A stretch of 64,000 nt of DNA from CBDEUK01 sp965250225 (GCA_965250225.1 CBDFNQ010000038.1:1-64000); one strand, 5' to 3'. Counted from the stretch's first letter, positions 7,901 through 18,068 are shown. A program made the numbers and translations. Notes: a model not told the origin generated them from the sequence alone.

Positions 7901-8761
7901 CTACGAGCTTTCGCAACGAGACATACCAAACAATCCAAATAATGCAGATCCAAATAACCATGCAGCTACAGGAATCGGCGTTGCAACTGTATTGATGGGT
8001 TCGCTTGAAATAATAATATCGTCAGTCCAGAATGTTTGAGTAATCGGTGAGCCATTCCCTATCCATGGTCCGAAAAAGAGCTGGTTAAACATAATGCCTT
8101 CATCACCTGGGGCACGCAGCAACAAACCCAATCGTTCTACCTGCAATTCACCATCTACCCACACACGCAATTCACCGTTGGATTGACCTGGGTCATTCAT
8201 CACAACCATGGCATCTACGTGATGCCAAATTCCTGTATCGAATACTACATTTACACCATTTTCATAAAACCAAGTGTTATTGTATGGACTATTTGCTTGT
8301 TGTGCCGCACGTATCGCCGTGTCCACTTTTCCATCAACTTGTTCAAAATAAGCAGTCAATTTTGTATCCGTTGGTGTTTGGTAAGGAGAGGCATCCGCAA
8401 AAAGATAAAAATCATGGATACCCTGTGAGCCCCAGTTCCAACCATTCTGATACAGACGATTAAAGCTTAAGTAAACAGAATCCGTTGCAGGTATCGATAG
8501 CCGCATACCAGAAAAGCCCGTATCATTTTGTGCTCCTACATTGAAGGTGTACGCTAGGGAATTCACCCCTGATACTGCCTGAGCAGTCGTGACATTAGGT
8601 GTTCTCATGTCATACCAACCTTGATCTGTGGCCCAGCTTGAGGATTCGAAATTTTCCTGGATAAGGAATGCTTGCGCTGTTAATGGTGCCATAAAAAATG
8701 ATAACAACATTAATGAAAGCAATCGTTTTCTTGCCAGGAATTCTTCAGTGTGTATTTTCAT
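7901..8761 (-). CDS. Secreted protein with VPLPA/PEP-CTERM-like sorting tail
   Basis: The 286-residue protein has a signal peptide (cleavage probably after LTAQA, near residue 31) and a beta-rich body. The body looks like a concanavalin/laminin-G-type jellyroll domain: paired Trp-rich strands, then IWHHVDAMVVMNDPGQSNGELRVWVDGE. The C-terminal tail (about 255-286) has the motif TPIPVAAWLFGSALFGLFGMSR, a hydrophobic helix followed by a few polar residues. That tail is a variant of the exosortase sorting signal, so the protein is probably processed by the exosortase encoded at 29742-31310 and released or anchored with the exopolysaccharide. A good AGGAG site precedes the ATG. The jellyroll suggests carbohydrate binding, but no ligand can be named. 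Confidence 0.75.
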   Translation of the reverse strand: MKIHTEEFLARKRLLSLMLLSFFMAPLTAQAFLIQENFESSSWATDQGWYDMRTPNVTTAQAVSGVNSLAYTFNVGAQNDTGFSGMRLSIPATDSVYLSFNRLYQNGWNWGSQGIHDFYLFADASPYQTPTDTKLTAYFEQVDGKVDTAIRAAQQANSPYNNTWFYENGVNVVFDTGIWHHVDAMVVMNDPGQSNGELRVWVDGELQVERLGLLLRAPGDEGIMFNQLFFGPWIGNGSPITQTFWTDDIIISSEPINTVATPIPVAAWLFGSALFGLFGMSRCESS

Positions 8762-8982
8762 TAGAATACTCCTACATATTTCTCAAAAATAACAAAATCC
8801 ATACAGAGTGTTAGCAGGACATTCACATATAGATCGGCAAAGAACGAGTAGAAATAAGGTGGTTTACGACTTGAAACACAGTCAATAAAGTAAAGAATTT
8901 CAATCTTGTGATTCAAGTCACAAGATTAAAATAAAACACTCTATAAATAGCGGACAAATATATGAAATGAACCCCAGGAAAT

Positions 8983-9058
<76 letters not shown>

Positions 9059-9124
9059 AATGATAGATACTGATGGAAACAACTTAATAGAAAAGGCGAA
9101 TGCTTTTCCAGAATTCTTTAATCT

Positions 9125-9553
9125 TCACAATTTTTTTATCTTAACAATCACTTCTACACCGGTTCTCACCGTACCTTCCGGTGGGTTTGGCATTGTACTG
9201 ATCAGCAATTGGTTCGTACCAAAATCCATCAATTCATTCGTTTCTTCATTATAAAAGTGATGATGATCTGTGGTGTTTGAATCAAAAAATATCTTGCCTC
9301 CATCGATGATCAATTCTCTTACAAGTCCTTTACTGGCAAACAGATTCAAGGTGTTATAGACCGTTGCCTTGGAGACATTTGCACCGTGTTCACGCACAGA
9401 TGCCAACACCTGATCGGCTGACATGTGTTGTGCTTTGGTAAGCAGAATATCAGCAATCTCCACTCGCTGTGACGTTGGCGTGATGTCGCTCTTTTCCAAT
9501 AACTGAATAAGTTGCTCTTCCCTGGCTGGATATGTTTCTGTTTCTGATGTCAT
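9125..9553 (-). CDS. Fur-superfamily regulator, Irr-like
   Basis: The start at 9553 gives a 142-residue protein with a winged helix (recognition region SKATVYNTLNLFASKGLV, 61-78) and a Fur-type dimerisation domain. It contains a HHH cluster at 97-99 (TDHHHFYNEE) and lacks the C-terminal CxxC pairs of Fur and Zur. This combination is typical of Irr, the haem-responsive iron regulator of alphaproteobacteria, although PerR-like variants are possible. The longer frame to 9595 is unlikely, as it adds a Cys-rich leader outside the family. The region just before the start contains an AATTATAATAA stretch that resembles half of a Fur/PerR box, so self-regulation is possible. It lies downstream of thiO on the same strand. 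Confidence 0.75.
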   Translation of the reverse strand: MTSETETYPAREEQLIQLLEKSDITPTSQRVEIADILLTKAQHMSADQVLASVREHGANVSKATVYNTLNLFASKGLVRELIIDGGKIFFDSNTTDHHHFYNEETNELMDFGTNQLLISTMPNPPEGTVRTGVEVIVKIKKL

Positions 9554-9610
9554 GCACGAATTATAATAACAAACTGCTCCCAGTGTACATATCATTTAAC
9601 TAATTGTTTT

Positions 9611-10690
9611 TTAGTCATTATTTAAACTAAATGGCTCGGGATTTAAAACAGGCACTCTAGCCAGCAATAAATCACCCAGCAGTCGTGCTGATGCGGGAGC
9701 CGCTAAAATACCATTTCGGTAATGACCAGTATTGACAAACAGATTTGAAACCTTCGGATGTTGACCGATTAATGGCGTTTCCTTATCAGGCTTCGGCCTT
9801 AGACCTGACCAGTGTTTGTTAGGTGTCTGTTCAGACAATTCCGGGAAAAGAGACTCTGCAAATCGGACCAAACTCCTCTTTGCCTCTGCTGTAGTTTCAG
9901 TATTAAAACCTACATCTTCTACTGTACTTCCGACCATGAGTTCATGATTTTTTTTAGGAATACAATAACACCCTTCAGATAAGATAATCTTATTCGTAAC
10001 AGGTGCTGATAACTGATAGCTGATCATTTGTCCACGCACTGGCTTGATATTAAGCCCGACGTTAAAATTGTCATTGCCACTCCATGCTCCAGCAGATAAC
10101 ACATAATAATCGGCACAGACATCATCTTGCTCTGTTATTAATAAGGAAATAGTATTACTGCGTTTGCGTATTTGTGTAACAGCAGTATTTTCCATCACAG
10201 TAACACCAATTTTTTTTAAATATTTTGACAAGGCATGCATTAATTTTTGATTATTAACCTGTGCAACATCGGGCAACCAAAGCGCTTCTTGCTGAATGGT
10301 ATTCAGATTTGCAAAACGTGCTAAACCCGTTTGCGGGATAGTTTCAACCGTGCTTTCATAGCGCTTGAACCAGTTATTGAAATCGTCCCCACCTTCCGGT
10401 TTCAAAATCAATAACCCCGATTTTATATAATCCGTTTGATCACCAGTGTTTTGAAATATTTCATGACACAATTCGGAGTAATATTGTTGACTCCATTGGT
10501 AAAGTGTCTGACAGGCCTGTGGTTCACGCCATGGATACAGCGCTGAGACAATACCACCGCCTGCGCTGGAGGCTTCGTTTCCTAGTTTTCCTTTATCCAG
10601 GATAACAACACGCAGATCAGCTTTGGTCAATTCCAGAGCGGACATCATTCCAATCAATCCACCGCCTATGATTGCGACGTCGAAATTCAA
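9611..10690 (-). CDS. thiO: FAD-dependent glycine oxidase of thiamine synthesis
   Basis: The 359-residue protein has the N-terminal dinucleotide-binding motif AIIGGGLIGMMSALEL, the ThiO signature SSAGGGIVSALYPWR at about 41-55, and the C-terminal segment GLRPKPDKETPLIGQHP followed by NTGHYRNGILAAPAS, all typical of the DAO/ThiO family. It oxidises glycine to the imine used in thiazole formation by ThiG/ThiH-type pathways. The reading frame begins with TTG at 10690. An in-frame stop lies three codons upstream, so no ATG start is available. It sits between ispH and the Irr-like gene on the minus strand. No TPP riboswitch was recognised upstream. Confidence 0.88.
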   Translation of the reverse strand: MNFDVAIIGGGLIGMMSALELTKADLRVVILDKGKLGNEASSAGGGIVSALYPWREPQACQTLYQWSQQYYSELCHEIFQNTGDQTDYIKSGLLILKPEGGDDFNNWFKRYESTVETIPQTGLARFANLNTIQQEALWLPDVAQVNNQKLMHALSKYLKKIGVTVMENTAVTQIRKRSNTISLLITEQDDVCADYYVLSAGAWSGNDNFNVGLNIKPVRGQMISYQLSAPVTNKIILSEGCYCIPKKNHELMVGSTVEDVGFNTETTAEAKRSLVRFAESLFPELSEQTPNKHWSGLRPKPDKETPLIGQHPKVSNLFVNTGHYRNGILAAPASARLLGDLLLARVPVLNPEPFSLNND

Positions 10691-10783
10691 TGTTGTTTAC
10701 CGGGTAATAATAAATTGATATATCGGCTAAATACTAAAATACCAAAACCGATTTAAATCGCAGGTAGAGAAGAATGTTAATTG

Positions 10784-11749
10784 TTAAGAACCAAGTGCTT
10801 TGGCTTCATGGGAATCAAGTAATTCTTTCGGCAAAGAGAAAACAACTTTTTCACGTTTCCCCGGTGCTTCAACAACCACATCAGCACCCAGACCACGCAA
10901 CGTTTGAACAACTTCTTCCACCAGGATTTCCGGTGCTGAAGCACCCGCTGCCAAACCTATTTTTTCCTTTCCGACTAACCACTCTTCGGAAATTTCTGAA
11001 GCATTGTCAATCAAATACGAAGGGACGCCAGCCTTTTGTGCAATCTCAGCAAGACGAGACGAATTGGAACTGTTCTGCGAACCAACCACCAGGATCAAAT
11101 CAGAATGTTCAACCAGATTTTTTACCGCATCCTGACGATTCTGTGTGGCATAACAAATATCCTCTTTTTTTGGCCCTTCAATATTAGGAAAACGTTCACG
11201 TAAAGCATCGATCACCAAAGCAGTATCATCCATTGATAAAGTCGTTTGAGTGACAAACGCAAGGAAATCTGGATTATTGACTTCCAGCGTTTTAACATTT
11301 TCAACGGATTCAACCAGGTACATGCCACCTTTGCCATCATCACGACGATACTGGCCTAATGTTCCTTCAACTTCTGGATGACCTTCATGGCCGATCAAAA
11401 TACATTCACGACCTTCGTCCTGATATTTACCCACTTCCATGTGCACTTTGGTTACCAATGGGCAGATGGCATCAAACACTCGTAGATTACGTTTTGCTGC
11501 TTCTTCACGTACAGCTATGGAAACACCATGCGCACTAAAGATAACAGTTGAGTTATCTTCAACTTCATCGAGCTCTTCAACAAAGATCGCTCCTTTTTTC
11601 CGCAAACTATCAACAACGTATTTATTATGTACAACCTCATGACGAACATAGACCGGCGCACCGAATAAATCGAGCGCACGTTCAACGATTTCGATAGCTC
11701 TATCGACACCGGCACAAAAACCTCTTGGGTTTGCAAGTGAAATTTGCAT
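10784..11749 (-). CDS. ispH: 4-hydroxy-3-methylbut-2-enyl diphosphate reductase
   Basis: The 321-residue protein is IspH (LytB), the last enzyme of the MEP isoprenoid pathway, producing IPP and DMAPP. The three [4Fe-4S] cluster cysteines are present at C12 (GFCAGVDRAI), C96 (DAICPLVTKVH) and C199 (DICYATQNRQ), as are the conserved His motifs VRHEVVHN and GHEGHPEVEGT. It is the downstream partner of ileS and lspA, as in many gammaproteobacteria. The fkpB gene often found between lspA and ispH is absent here; the gap is only 107 bases. The start ATG at 11749 is preceded by CAGGAAATAACAGTC. Confidence 0.97.
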   Translation of the reverse strand: MQISLANPRGFCAGVDRAIEIVERALDLFGAPVYVRHEVVHNKYVVDSLRKKGAIFVEELDEVEDNSTVIFSAHGVSIAVREEAAKRNLRVFDAICPLVTKVHMEVGKYQDEGRECILIGHEGHPEVEGTLGQYRRDDGKGGMYLVESVENVKTLEVNNPDFLAFVTQTTLSMDDTALVIDALRERFPNIEGPKKEDICYATQNRQDAVKNLVEHSDLILVVGSQNSSNSSRLAEIAQKAGVPSYLIDNASEISEEWLVGKEKIGLAAGASAPEILVEEVVQTLRGLGADVVVEAPGKREKVVFSLPKELLDSHEAKALGS

Positions 11750-11856
11750 GACTGTTATTTCCTGTTGTTAACTCTTGATTTGTCAATAAATTATCATTAA
11801 TTAGCTGCTAGCTTGATCGCTAACAGTCCGAACATAATTCTCCGGGATATTTTAGA

Positions 11857-12354
11857 CTAATTCAGTCCGTTTTGTTCCTCTTTCTCAATGAAAAATGCAT
11901 CGATTAAATATAGTGTCGCTCCAATGAATATAGCTGAATCAGCAATATTAAAAGAAGGCCATGGGTTAAATAGTCGCCAGGGCAGGAAACTCAGATACAC
12001 CTGTATGAAATCAACCACGCATCCGAGATACACTCGATCCCAGAGATTCCCCAGTGCACCGGCCAGAATAAATGCCAGTCCGCAAGCCAACCAGGTTTTG
12101 TGTTTTGGTAATTTAACCAGCCAGACCAGAATAACAATACTCACAACAGCCGCTAACGCAGCGAACAACCACCGCTGCCAACCACCCGCCTGACTCAAAA
12201 AGCTGAATGCCGCACCTTCATTACAGGCAAAGGTAAGGTTAAACCCTGGAAATATTTGCCATTGTTCGTACAGCGACAAATGTGCTTTGACCCAGATTTT
12301 AGTCCATTGATCGGCAATAAAGACAATCAGCGTAATCCATAAATAGCGCATCAT
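11857..12354 (-). CDS. lspA: Signal peptidase II (prolipoprotein signal peptidase)
   Basis: The 165-residue protein has four membrane segments. The catalytic aspartates are in GNLWDRVYLGCVVDF (Asp115) and FNIADSA (Asp139). It cleaves the signal peptides of diacylglyceryl-modified prolipoproteins in the inner membrane. Lipoproteins encoded nearby, such as the TPR lipoprotein at 23767-26142, would be substrates. It lies 10 bases downstream of ileS, the standard arrangement. Either of two adjacent ATG codons may be used. Confidence 0.96.
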   Translation of the reverse strand: MMRYLWITLIVFIADQWTKIWVKAHLSLYEQWQIFPGFNLTFACNEGAAFSFLSQAGGWQRWLFAALAAVVSIVILVWLVKLPKHKTWLACGLAFILAGALGNLWDRVYLGCVVDFIQVYLSFLPWRLFNPWPSFNIADSAIFIGATLYLIDAFFIEKEEQNGLN

Positions 12355-12364
12355 TTAGCTAACC

Positions 12365-15193
12365 TTATGCAAAGAAACGCGGTTCGCCATCACCAACCAC
12401 ATTTTCCACACAGCGCCCACAAAGTTCCGTGTGCTCTGCATGATCACCCACATCGTTTCGGTAATGCCAGCAACGTGCACACTTCGTAGCCTCGGAAGCA
12501 ATGGCCTTGACCAATAACGAATTTTTTAAACCTTCGAGTTCACACTGAACAGCATCATTGGGTGCATCGCTTAAGGGTGCGACAATTGCTTCGGATGTGA
12601 TCAAGACAAAACGCAATTCATTTCCAAGTTTATTCAGTTCATTGGCTAATTCATCATCACAATACAATGTCACATCAGCAGCTAATGAAGAGCCGATAAC
12701 GTCACTGGCTCTTAATGATTCCAGTACACGATTCACGGCATCACGTACGACAATTAATGTGCCCCAGCGTTTACTTTCTTCGTCACTGAAATTTACTTCG
12801 AGTTTGTCGTACCACCGTTTCAGAAAGATCGATTCCTCATCAACGCCAGGAATGTATTGGCGGATTTCTTCCGCCGTGAAACTCATGATCGGCGCCAACC
12901 AACGGGTGAGTGCCTGAGCAATATGATACAAAGCACTTTGCGCCGAACGTCTTGGCAAACTGTCTTCCTGTAATGTGTATATCCGGTCTTTAATAATATC
13001 GAGATAAAAACCACCCATCTCTACCACACAGAATTGATGTAGCATCTGATAGATATGATGAAACTGATAGTGATCATACCCGTCAATAATTTCCAGTTGA
13101 ATCAACCGCGCTTGTTCAACGGCCCAACGATCCAGTTGTAACATGTCTTTGCTCTCGATTAGATTCTTCTCCGGATCAAAACCATTCAGGTTAGCTAATA
13201 AATAACGTGAAGTATTTCGAATGCGCCGGTAGGCATCGGAAGTACGTTTCAATATTTCATCTGAGACCTTCATCTCAGCGCGGTAATCCGTCGCCGCAAC
13301 CCACAGTCGTAACACATCGGCACCCAGTACATTAATTACTTTTTGAGGCGCAACGACATTCCCTTTCGACTTCGACATCTTTTCACCATTGGAATCGACA
13401 GCAAAACCATGGGTTAATACGGTTTTATACGGCGCTTGACCATGTATACCAATCGAGGTCAACAAGGAAGATTGAAACCAACCGCGATGTTGATCCGATC
13501 CTTCCAGATATAAATCCGCCGGAAGTTCCAAACGATCATCAACCTCCAGAACAGAATAATGCGTCACACCCGAATCAAACCAAACATCCAGTGTGTCCTG
13601 TACCTTTTCATATTGATCAGCATCGTCTGTTAATAGTTGCTCTGGTGTTAAATCAAACCAGGCATCAATACCATTTTTTTCAATCAACTCAGCAATCTGT
13701 TCAAATAAAGGTTCTGTATCAGGATGCAATTCATTAGTTTGTTTATGGATAAAGATCGTAATTGGTACACCCCAACTGCGTTGTCTTGAAATACACCAAT
13801 CTGGCCTGTCCTGCACCATGGCCTCAATCCGTTGTTGCCCCCAATCGGGTAACCATTGTGTTTTAGAAATTTCCTGCATGGCTTTATCGCGTAAACCATT
13901 TTCATCCATGCTAATAAACCATTGTGGCGTGGCACGAAAGATCACTGGTGATTTATGCCGCCAACAATGTGGGTAACTGTGTTGAATCGTCATGTCGAAT
14001 AAAAGATTCGCATGTTCTTTCAAAACCTCAATCACATGGTTATTTGCTTTTAACACATGCTCACCCGCGAATAATTCGGTATCCGGCAAGAAACAACCAT
14101 TACTTCCTACCGGGTTATACACGTCGAGACCATATTGCGAACCGATGACATAATCATCCACACCATGTCCCGGTGCCGTGTGTACACAACCGGTACCAGC
14201 TTCCAGTGTGACATGTTTACCAAGAATGGCGGGGACAGTACGATCATAAAATGGGTGTTGCAGTTCAAGATGTTCCAGTGCCTGACCTTTGAATTCAACC
14301 AGGGCTTGAAAATCTGCTATACCTGAACGTTGCATGACAGATTCCACTAACTCGGCTGCCATGATCAAACGTTCTGTTTGATCATTCACCTGACACTGCA
14401 CAAGTACATAATCAAACTCAGGATGAACCGACACCGCCTGGTTCGCTGGCAAGGTCCACGGTGTGGTTGTCCAGATGACAATAGACAAACGACCTTCGCC
14501 TAGCTCGTCCTTTTCTATCGTAGACCAGAAGGCTTGAGAATTTATAAGCGGAAACATCACATCAATAGACGGTGATTGCTTATCCTGATATTCCACTTCT
14601 GCTTCAGCCAACGCCGAAGCGCAATCCATACACCAATAAACTGGCTTTGAACCTTTCTTTAAATGCCCGGCTTGGACAATGCGACCCAGGGCGCGCACGA
14701 TGTTTGCTTCCGTTTCATAGTCCATCGTTAAATAGGGTTTATCCCAATCACCGAAAACACCGAGACGAATAAAATCTTCGCGTTGCTTAGCAACTTGCTT
14801 AATAGCGTACTCACGACAGGCATCACGAAAAGTATGGGCATCGACTTTAGCACCCGCCTTGCCGATCTTTTTTTCAACCATCAACTCAATGGGCAAACCG
14901 TGACAATCCCAACCAGGGACATAAGGTGCGTCAAGACCATTGAGGCTTTGAGATTTAATAATAATATCTTTGAGTATTTTATTGACCGCATGACCGATAT
15001 GGATATCGCCGTTCGCATACGGTGGGCCATCGTGCAAAATAAATTTCTTTTCACCAGCACGCTGTTCACGCATTTGTTTATAGATCTGTTGATCCTGCCA
15101 TTGTTTCAGCATTTGTGGTTCACGCTGCGCCAGATTCGCCTTCATTGGAAAAACAGTTTTCGGCAAATTCAGTGTGTCTTTATATTCAGCCAT
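12365..15193 (-). CDS. ileS: Isoleucyl-tRNA synthetase
   Basis: The 942-residue class I synthetase has the HIGH motif (PPYANGDIHIGHAVNK, near residue 58), the editing CP1 domain, the KMSKS motif (GEKMSKSKGN) and a C-terminal zinc ribbon (CARCWHYR...LCGRC). The length is typical for the bacterial type. It charges tRNA-Ile and edits valine. It is central in the ribF-ileS-lspA-ispH gene string. All motifs are intact. Confidence 0.98.
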   Translation of the reverse strand: MAEYKDTLNLPKTVFPMKANLAQREPQMLKQWQDQQIYKQMREQRAGEKKFILHDGPPYANGDIHIGHAVNKILKDIIIKSQSLNGLDAPYVPGWDCHGLPIELMVEKKIGKAGAKVDAHTFRDACREYAIKQVAKQREDFIRLGVFGDWDKPYLTMDYETEANIVRALGRIVQAGHLKKGSKPVYWCMDCASALAEAEVEYQDKQSPSIDVMFPLINSQAFWSTIEKDELGEGRLSIVIWTTTPWTLPANQAVSVHPEFDYVLVQCQVNDQTERLIMAAELVESVMQRSGIADFQALVEFKGQALEHLELQHPFYDRTVPAILGKHVTLEAGTGCVHTAPGHGVDDYVIGSQYGLDVYNPVGSNGCFLPDTELFAGEHVLKANNHVIEVLKEHANLLFDMTIQHSYPHCWRHKSPVIFRATPQWFISMDENGLRDKAMQEISKTQWLPDWGQQRIEAMVQDRPDWCISRQRSWGVPITIFIHKQTNELHPDTEPLFEQIAELIEKNGIDAWFDLTPEQLLTDDADQYEKVQDTLDVWFDSGVTHYSVLEVDDRLELPADLYLEGSDQHRGWFQSSLLTSIGIHGQAPYKTVLTHGFAVDSNGEKMSKSKGNVVAPQKVINVLGADVLRLWVAATDYRAEMKVSDEILKRTSDAYRRIRNTSRYLLANLNGFDPEKNLIESKDMLQLDRWAVEQARLIQLEIIDGYDHYQFHHIYQMLHQFCVVEMGGFYLDIIKDRIYTLQEDSLPRRSAQSALYHIAQALTRWLAPIMSFTAEEIRQYIPGVDEESIFLKRWYDKLEVNFSDEESKRWGTLIVVRDAVNRVLESLRASDVIGSSLAADVTLYCDDELANELNKLGNELRFVLITSEAIVAPLSDAPNDAVQCELEGLKNSLLVKAIASEATKCARCWHYRNDVGDHAEHTELCGRCVENVVGDGEPRFFA

Positions 15194-15320
15194 AAATTTC
15201 GTTTTATTATTGTTTATCTCTTTAGCCGCTCAGTCGCGCTCCGCCCAATATGCAGAGGCAAAATACAGGATTATCAATTGATTAGCTACTATGATTTCGG
15301 CAGGGAAATATCTTTTAGTG

Positions 15321-16250
15321 TTAAGTCCCGACAAAGAATTTTCGGGCATTTTGCGCATCCAGATCAATCTGTTTTTTCAATTCATCAACAGAATCAAATT
15401 TTTGCTCTCCTCGTAAGTGCTGATGAAATTCTATTTGCATTTGTTGTCCATACAGGTCTTCATCGAAATCAAATAAATGCGTTTCCAACAAGGTATCTTT
15501 GCCGTTAAATACGGGACGAGTACCAATGTTACTAACACCTGGAAGGCTTCGGCCATCATTCAATATCGTTGTTGTCACAAAAACCCCGGTCAAAGGCGAT
15601 TTGATCCTGTTTAAGGCCATATTAATCGTTGGGTAGCCTATGTCCCTACCCCGTTTGTCGCCATGACGAACCCGACCACACATTCGATAAGGTCGACCAA
15701 GCAATTCTGCCACCCGATCAAAATCCCCAACTGAGAATAATTCACGAACCCAGGAACTACTAATCCTCCGACCTTGATGTTCACAGGTTTTTGTTTGCTC
15801 TACTGTAAAATTATTTTTCTCACCAAACGCTTCTAGCTCCTCGAATCCCGCCCTGCGATCTTTGCCAAATCGAAAATCATCACCCACGATCACATGTTTG
15901 CTCTTCAATCCGTTATTCAGGAGTTGTTTAGTAAATTGTTCCGCATCCAGGTTTGCAAGTACGTTATCAAAGCGTAAGACAAGCACAGTATCGATCCTGG
16001 TTTCATTCATCAAAGTCAGCTTTTCACGCAATGAGTTAATGCGTGCTGGCGCTTGTTGTGGTTTAAAAAATTCAAACGGCTGTGGTTCGAACAAAATCAC
16101 AATGCTTTGATAGCCGTTCTGTTTGGCTTGCTGTTTCAATTGTTGAAGAATTGCCTGATGCCCTCGATGCACACCATCAAAATTACCAATGGTAACGACA
16201 CTGGATTTCTCGTTGTCAGAAAGATGAATGATCCCACGGAGAATACGCAT
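15321..16250 (-). CDS. ribF: Bifunctional riboflavin kinase / FAD synthetase
   Basis: The 309-residue protein has an N-terminal nucleotidyltransferase domain with the GNFDGVHRGHQAIL motif (about 22-35) and a C-terminal riboflavin kinase domain with the stretches GDKRGRDIGYPTINM and LTGVFVTTT. It phosphorylates riboflavin to FMN and adenylates FMN to FAD. It begins 7 bases after murJ ends and is followed by ileS after 127 bases. This is the usual gammaproteobacterial order. Confidence 0.97.
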   Translation of the reverse strand: MRILRGIIHLSDNEKSSVVTIGNFDGVHRGHQAILQQLKQQAKQNGYQSIVILFEPQPFEFFKPQQAPARINSLREKLTLMNETRIDTVLVLRFDNVLANLDAEQFTKQLLNNGLKSKHVIVGDDFRFGKDRRAGFEELEAFGEKNNFTVEQTKTCEHQGRRISSSWVRELFSVGDFDRVAELLGRPYRMCGRVRHGDKRGRDIGYPTINMALNRIKSPLTGVFVTTTILNDGRSLPGVSNIGTRPVFNGKDTLLETHLFDFDEDLYGQQMQIEFHQHLRGEQKFDSVDELKKQIDLDAQNARKFFVGT

Positions 16251-16257
16251 CGGATGC

Positions 16258-17799
16258 TCAGTTGGCTTTGAGTAATAGCTGCTTCAATCGCAGACCACAG
16301 AGAAATAAAGAGAAAAAATAGACCGTCGCACCAGACACAATCAACACAGCAAGTTGAATCACTCTATCGGTCACGGAAGCACCTTGCCAGAAAACCGCAT
16401 TCGGATTTAAATACAATAAACAAAGGGTCATCAAACCCACGGCTATGATAATTTGCACAAACAAACGTGGCCAACCGGGTTGAAGCAGAATGACCGATTC
16501 TTTTTTCAAGAAATAAAATAGTAAACCTGCATTCACAGTTGCCGCAATCGAAGTGGCCAGAGCCAATCCAGCGTGTTTAAGAGGAACAACCAGCGCCAAA
16601 TTAAGAACCAGATTAATAAACATGGCAAAAAAAGCAATCTTCACCGGCGTTTTGGTATCCTGCCGCGCAAAAAAACCATTCGATAACACCTTTATCAATA
16701 TCAGACTCATTAAGCCTATGGCATAAGCAATCAAACTCCGTTGCGCCATATCGACATCACTAGCGCCAAACTCACCATAATTAAAGATCGTTGCCAGCAT
16801 CGGTCTGGAAAGGATCATCAGAGCAACAGCCGCAGGCACGCCGATCAAAAACACCCAGCGCAAGGCCCAATCCAGTAGCTCACCAAATTCTTGTTTAGAA
16901 CCTTCAGCATGTTTCTCCGAGAGATTTGGCAAAATTACGGTTGCCAAGGCTATACCAAATATACCGAGTGGAAATTCCATGAGGCGATCAGAATAGTACA
17001 GCCAGGAGATACTGCCAGCCGTTAGCCAAGAGGCGATCATCATATCGATCATTATATTAATTTGCGCCACTGAACCGGCAAACAAGGTAGGGATCATTAA
17101 TTTAAAAACATGTTGAACACCAGTATGGCGCCACTGAAATTTTGGCTTTGGCAGTTTGCGGATTTTCATCAAAAAAGGGATTTGAAATCCAAGTTGCACA
17201 ATACCGGCGATGAACACACCCCAGGCCAACGCCATCACCGGCTGTTCCATACGAGGTGCTAGATAGACCACACATAATATAATCGACACGTTCAACAACA
17301 CCGGTGTAAAGGCTGGCACGGTAAAACGTTTGTAGGCATTTAAAATCCCACCTGCCATCGCGGTCAATGAAATCAACATGAGATACGGAAAGGTAATTCT
17401 CAGCATCGATACTGTCAGTTCGAATTTCCCTTCCATCGCAGTAAACCCGGACGCGAAAATATAAATAAGCACAGGCGCTGCAATGACACCAATCAAAGTG
17501 ATCAGAAACAATACACCTGCGAGCGTACCGCAGACGTAATCCAGCAGTTCCTGTACATCCGCTTCCTGGCGCTGGCTTTTGTATTCTGATAAAACCGGGA
17601 CAAAGGCCTGTGAAAATCCACCTTCAGCAAACAGTCGACGGAAATAATTCGGGATTTTGAAGGCCACAAAGAAAGCATCCGTTTGATCTTTGGCACCAAA
17701 AAATATTGCGATCACCACATCTCGAACCAGGCCGAGAATACGGGACAGAAGAGTCATGCTGCCGACATTCAATGTGGACTTGAATAAACCTTTGCTCAA
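16258..17799 (-). CDS. murJ: Lipid II flippase (MVF family)
   Basis: The 513-residue membrane protein has about 14 hydrophobic segments. It shows the MurJ landmarks TLLSRILGLVRDVVIA near the N-terminus, FRRLFAEGGFSQAFVP (about 53-68) and RQDTKTPVKIA in the second half. It flips lipid II across the inner membrane for peptidoglycan synthesis. The frame starts with TTG at 17799; no ATG before the conserved N-terminus fits better. It is divergent from rpsT, as in many relatives. Confidence 0.95.
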   Translation of the reverse strand: MSKGLFKSTLNVGSMTLLSRILGLVRDVVIAIFFGAKDQTDAFFVAFKIPNYFRRLFAEGGFSQAFVPVLSEYKSQRQEADVQELLDYVCGTLAGVLFLITLIGVIAAPVLIYIFASGFTAMEGKFELTVSMLRITFPYLMLISLTAMAGGILNAYKRFTVPAFTPVLLNVSIILCVVYLAPRMEQPVMALAWGVFIAGIVQLGFQIPFLMKIRKLPKPKFQWRHTGVQHVFKLMIPTLFAGSVAQINIMIDMMIASWLTAGSISWLYYSDRLMEFPLGIFGIALATVILPNLSEKHAEGSKQEFGELLDWALRWVFLIGVPAAVALMILSRPMLATIFNYGEFGASDVDMAQRSLIAYAIGLMSLILIKVLSNGFFARQDTKTPVKIAFFAMFINLVLNLALVVPLKHAGLALATSIAATVNAGLLFYFLKKESVILLQPGWPRLFVQIIIAVGLMTLCLLYLNPNAVFWQGASVTDRVIQLAVLIVSGATVYFFSLFLCGLRLKQLLLKAN

Positions 17800-18068
17800 A
17801 GAATTATTTTCCGGTTAATTACTAAAAAATTGGATGCTATCTGATTGTTTAAGATAGTGAAATCGATAAATTAAAGGGAGGATAACATAGATTGGATCGT
17901 CATCCCGTGGCTTGCACCCCAAGGGCAGGCTTCACGCACCACGGTATCCAATCTTTAATAAATCATTTGTTGAATTCTACGCTCAAGCCATATTGATGAC
18001 GAAATAGAATAGTATTTACAGTTAATCATTAATGTCTTTCAGACATTGGCTAAAATCAATGGCGATCG
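17800..18068. other. murJ-rpsT divergent spacer with one repeat copy
   Basis: This spacer holds one copy of the 53-bp repeat subfamily (17898-17950), read on the minus strand relative to the copies at 42194 and 42372. Its ends are ATCCCGTGG and CCACGGTAT. The rest is AT-rich and holds no ORF that looks real. The rpsT promoter lies just beyond it. Confidence 0.6.
17898..17950 (-). repeat. 53-bp interspersed repeat, subfamily 2
   Basis: The interior CTTGCACCCCAAGGGCAGGC is shared almost exactly with the copies at 42194-42246, 42372-42424, 47378-47430 and 49510-49561. The termini are the common TGGATACCG.../...CGGTATGACG ends in inverted orientation. Confidence 0.85.

Noticed and set aside
10691..10783. 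TPP riboswitch or other leader near thiO
   Set aside because: The sequence upstream of thiO shows no conserved TPP-riboswitch core, and the spacer to ispH is only 93 bases.
14783..15508. Open frame of 241 codons on the plus strand
   Set aside because: It is antisense to the ileS N-terminus and the ribF 3' end; both of those genes are certain.
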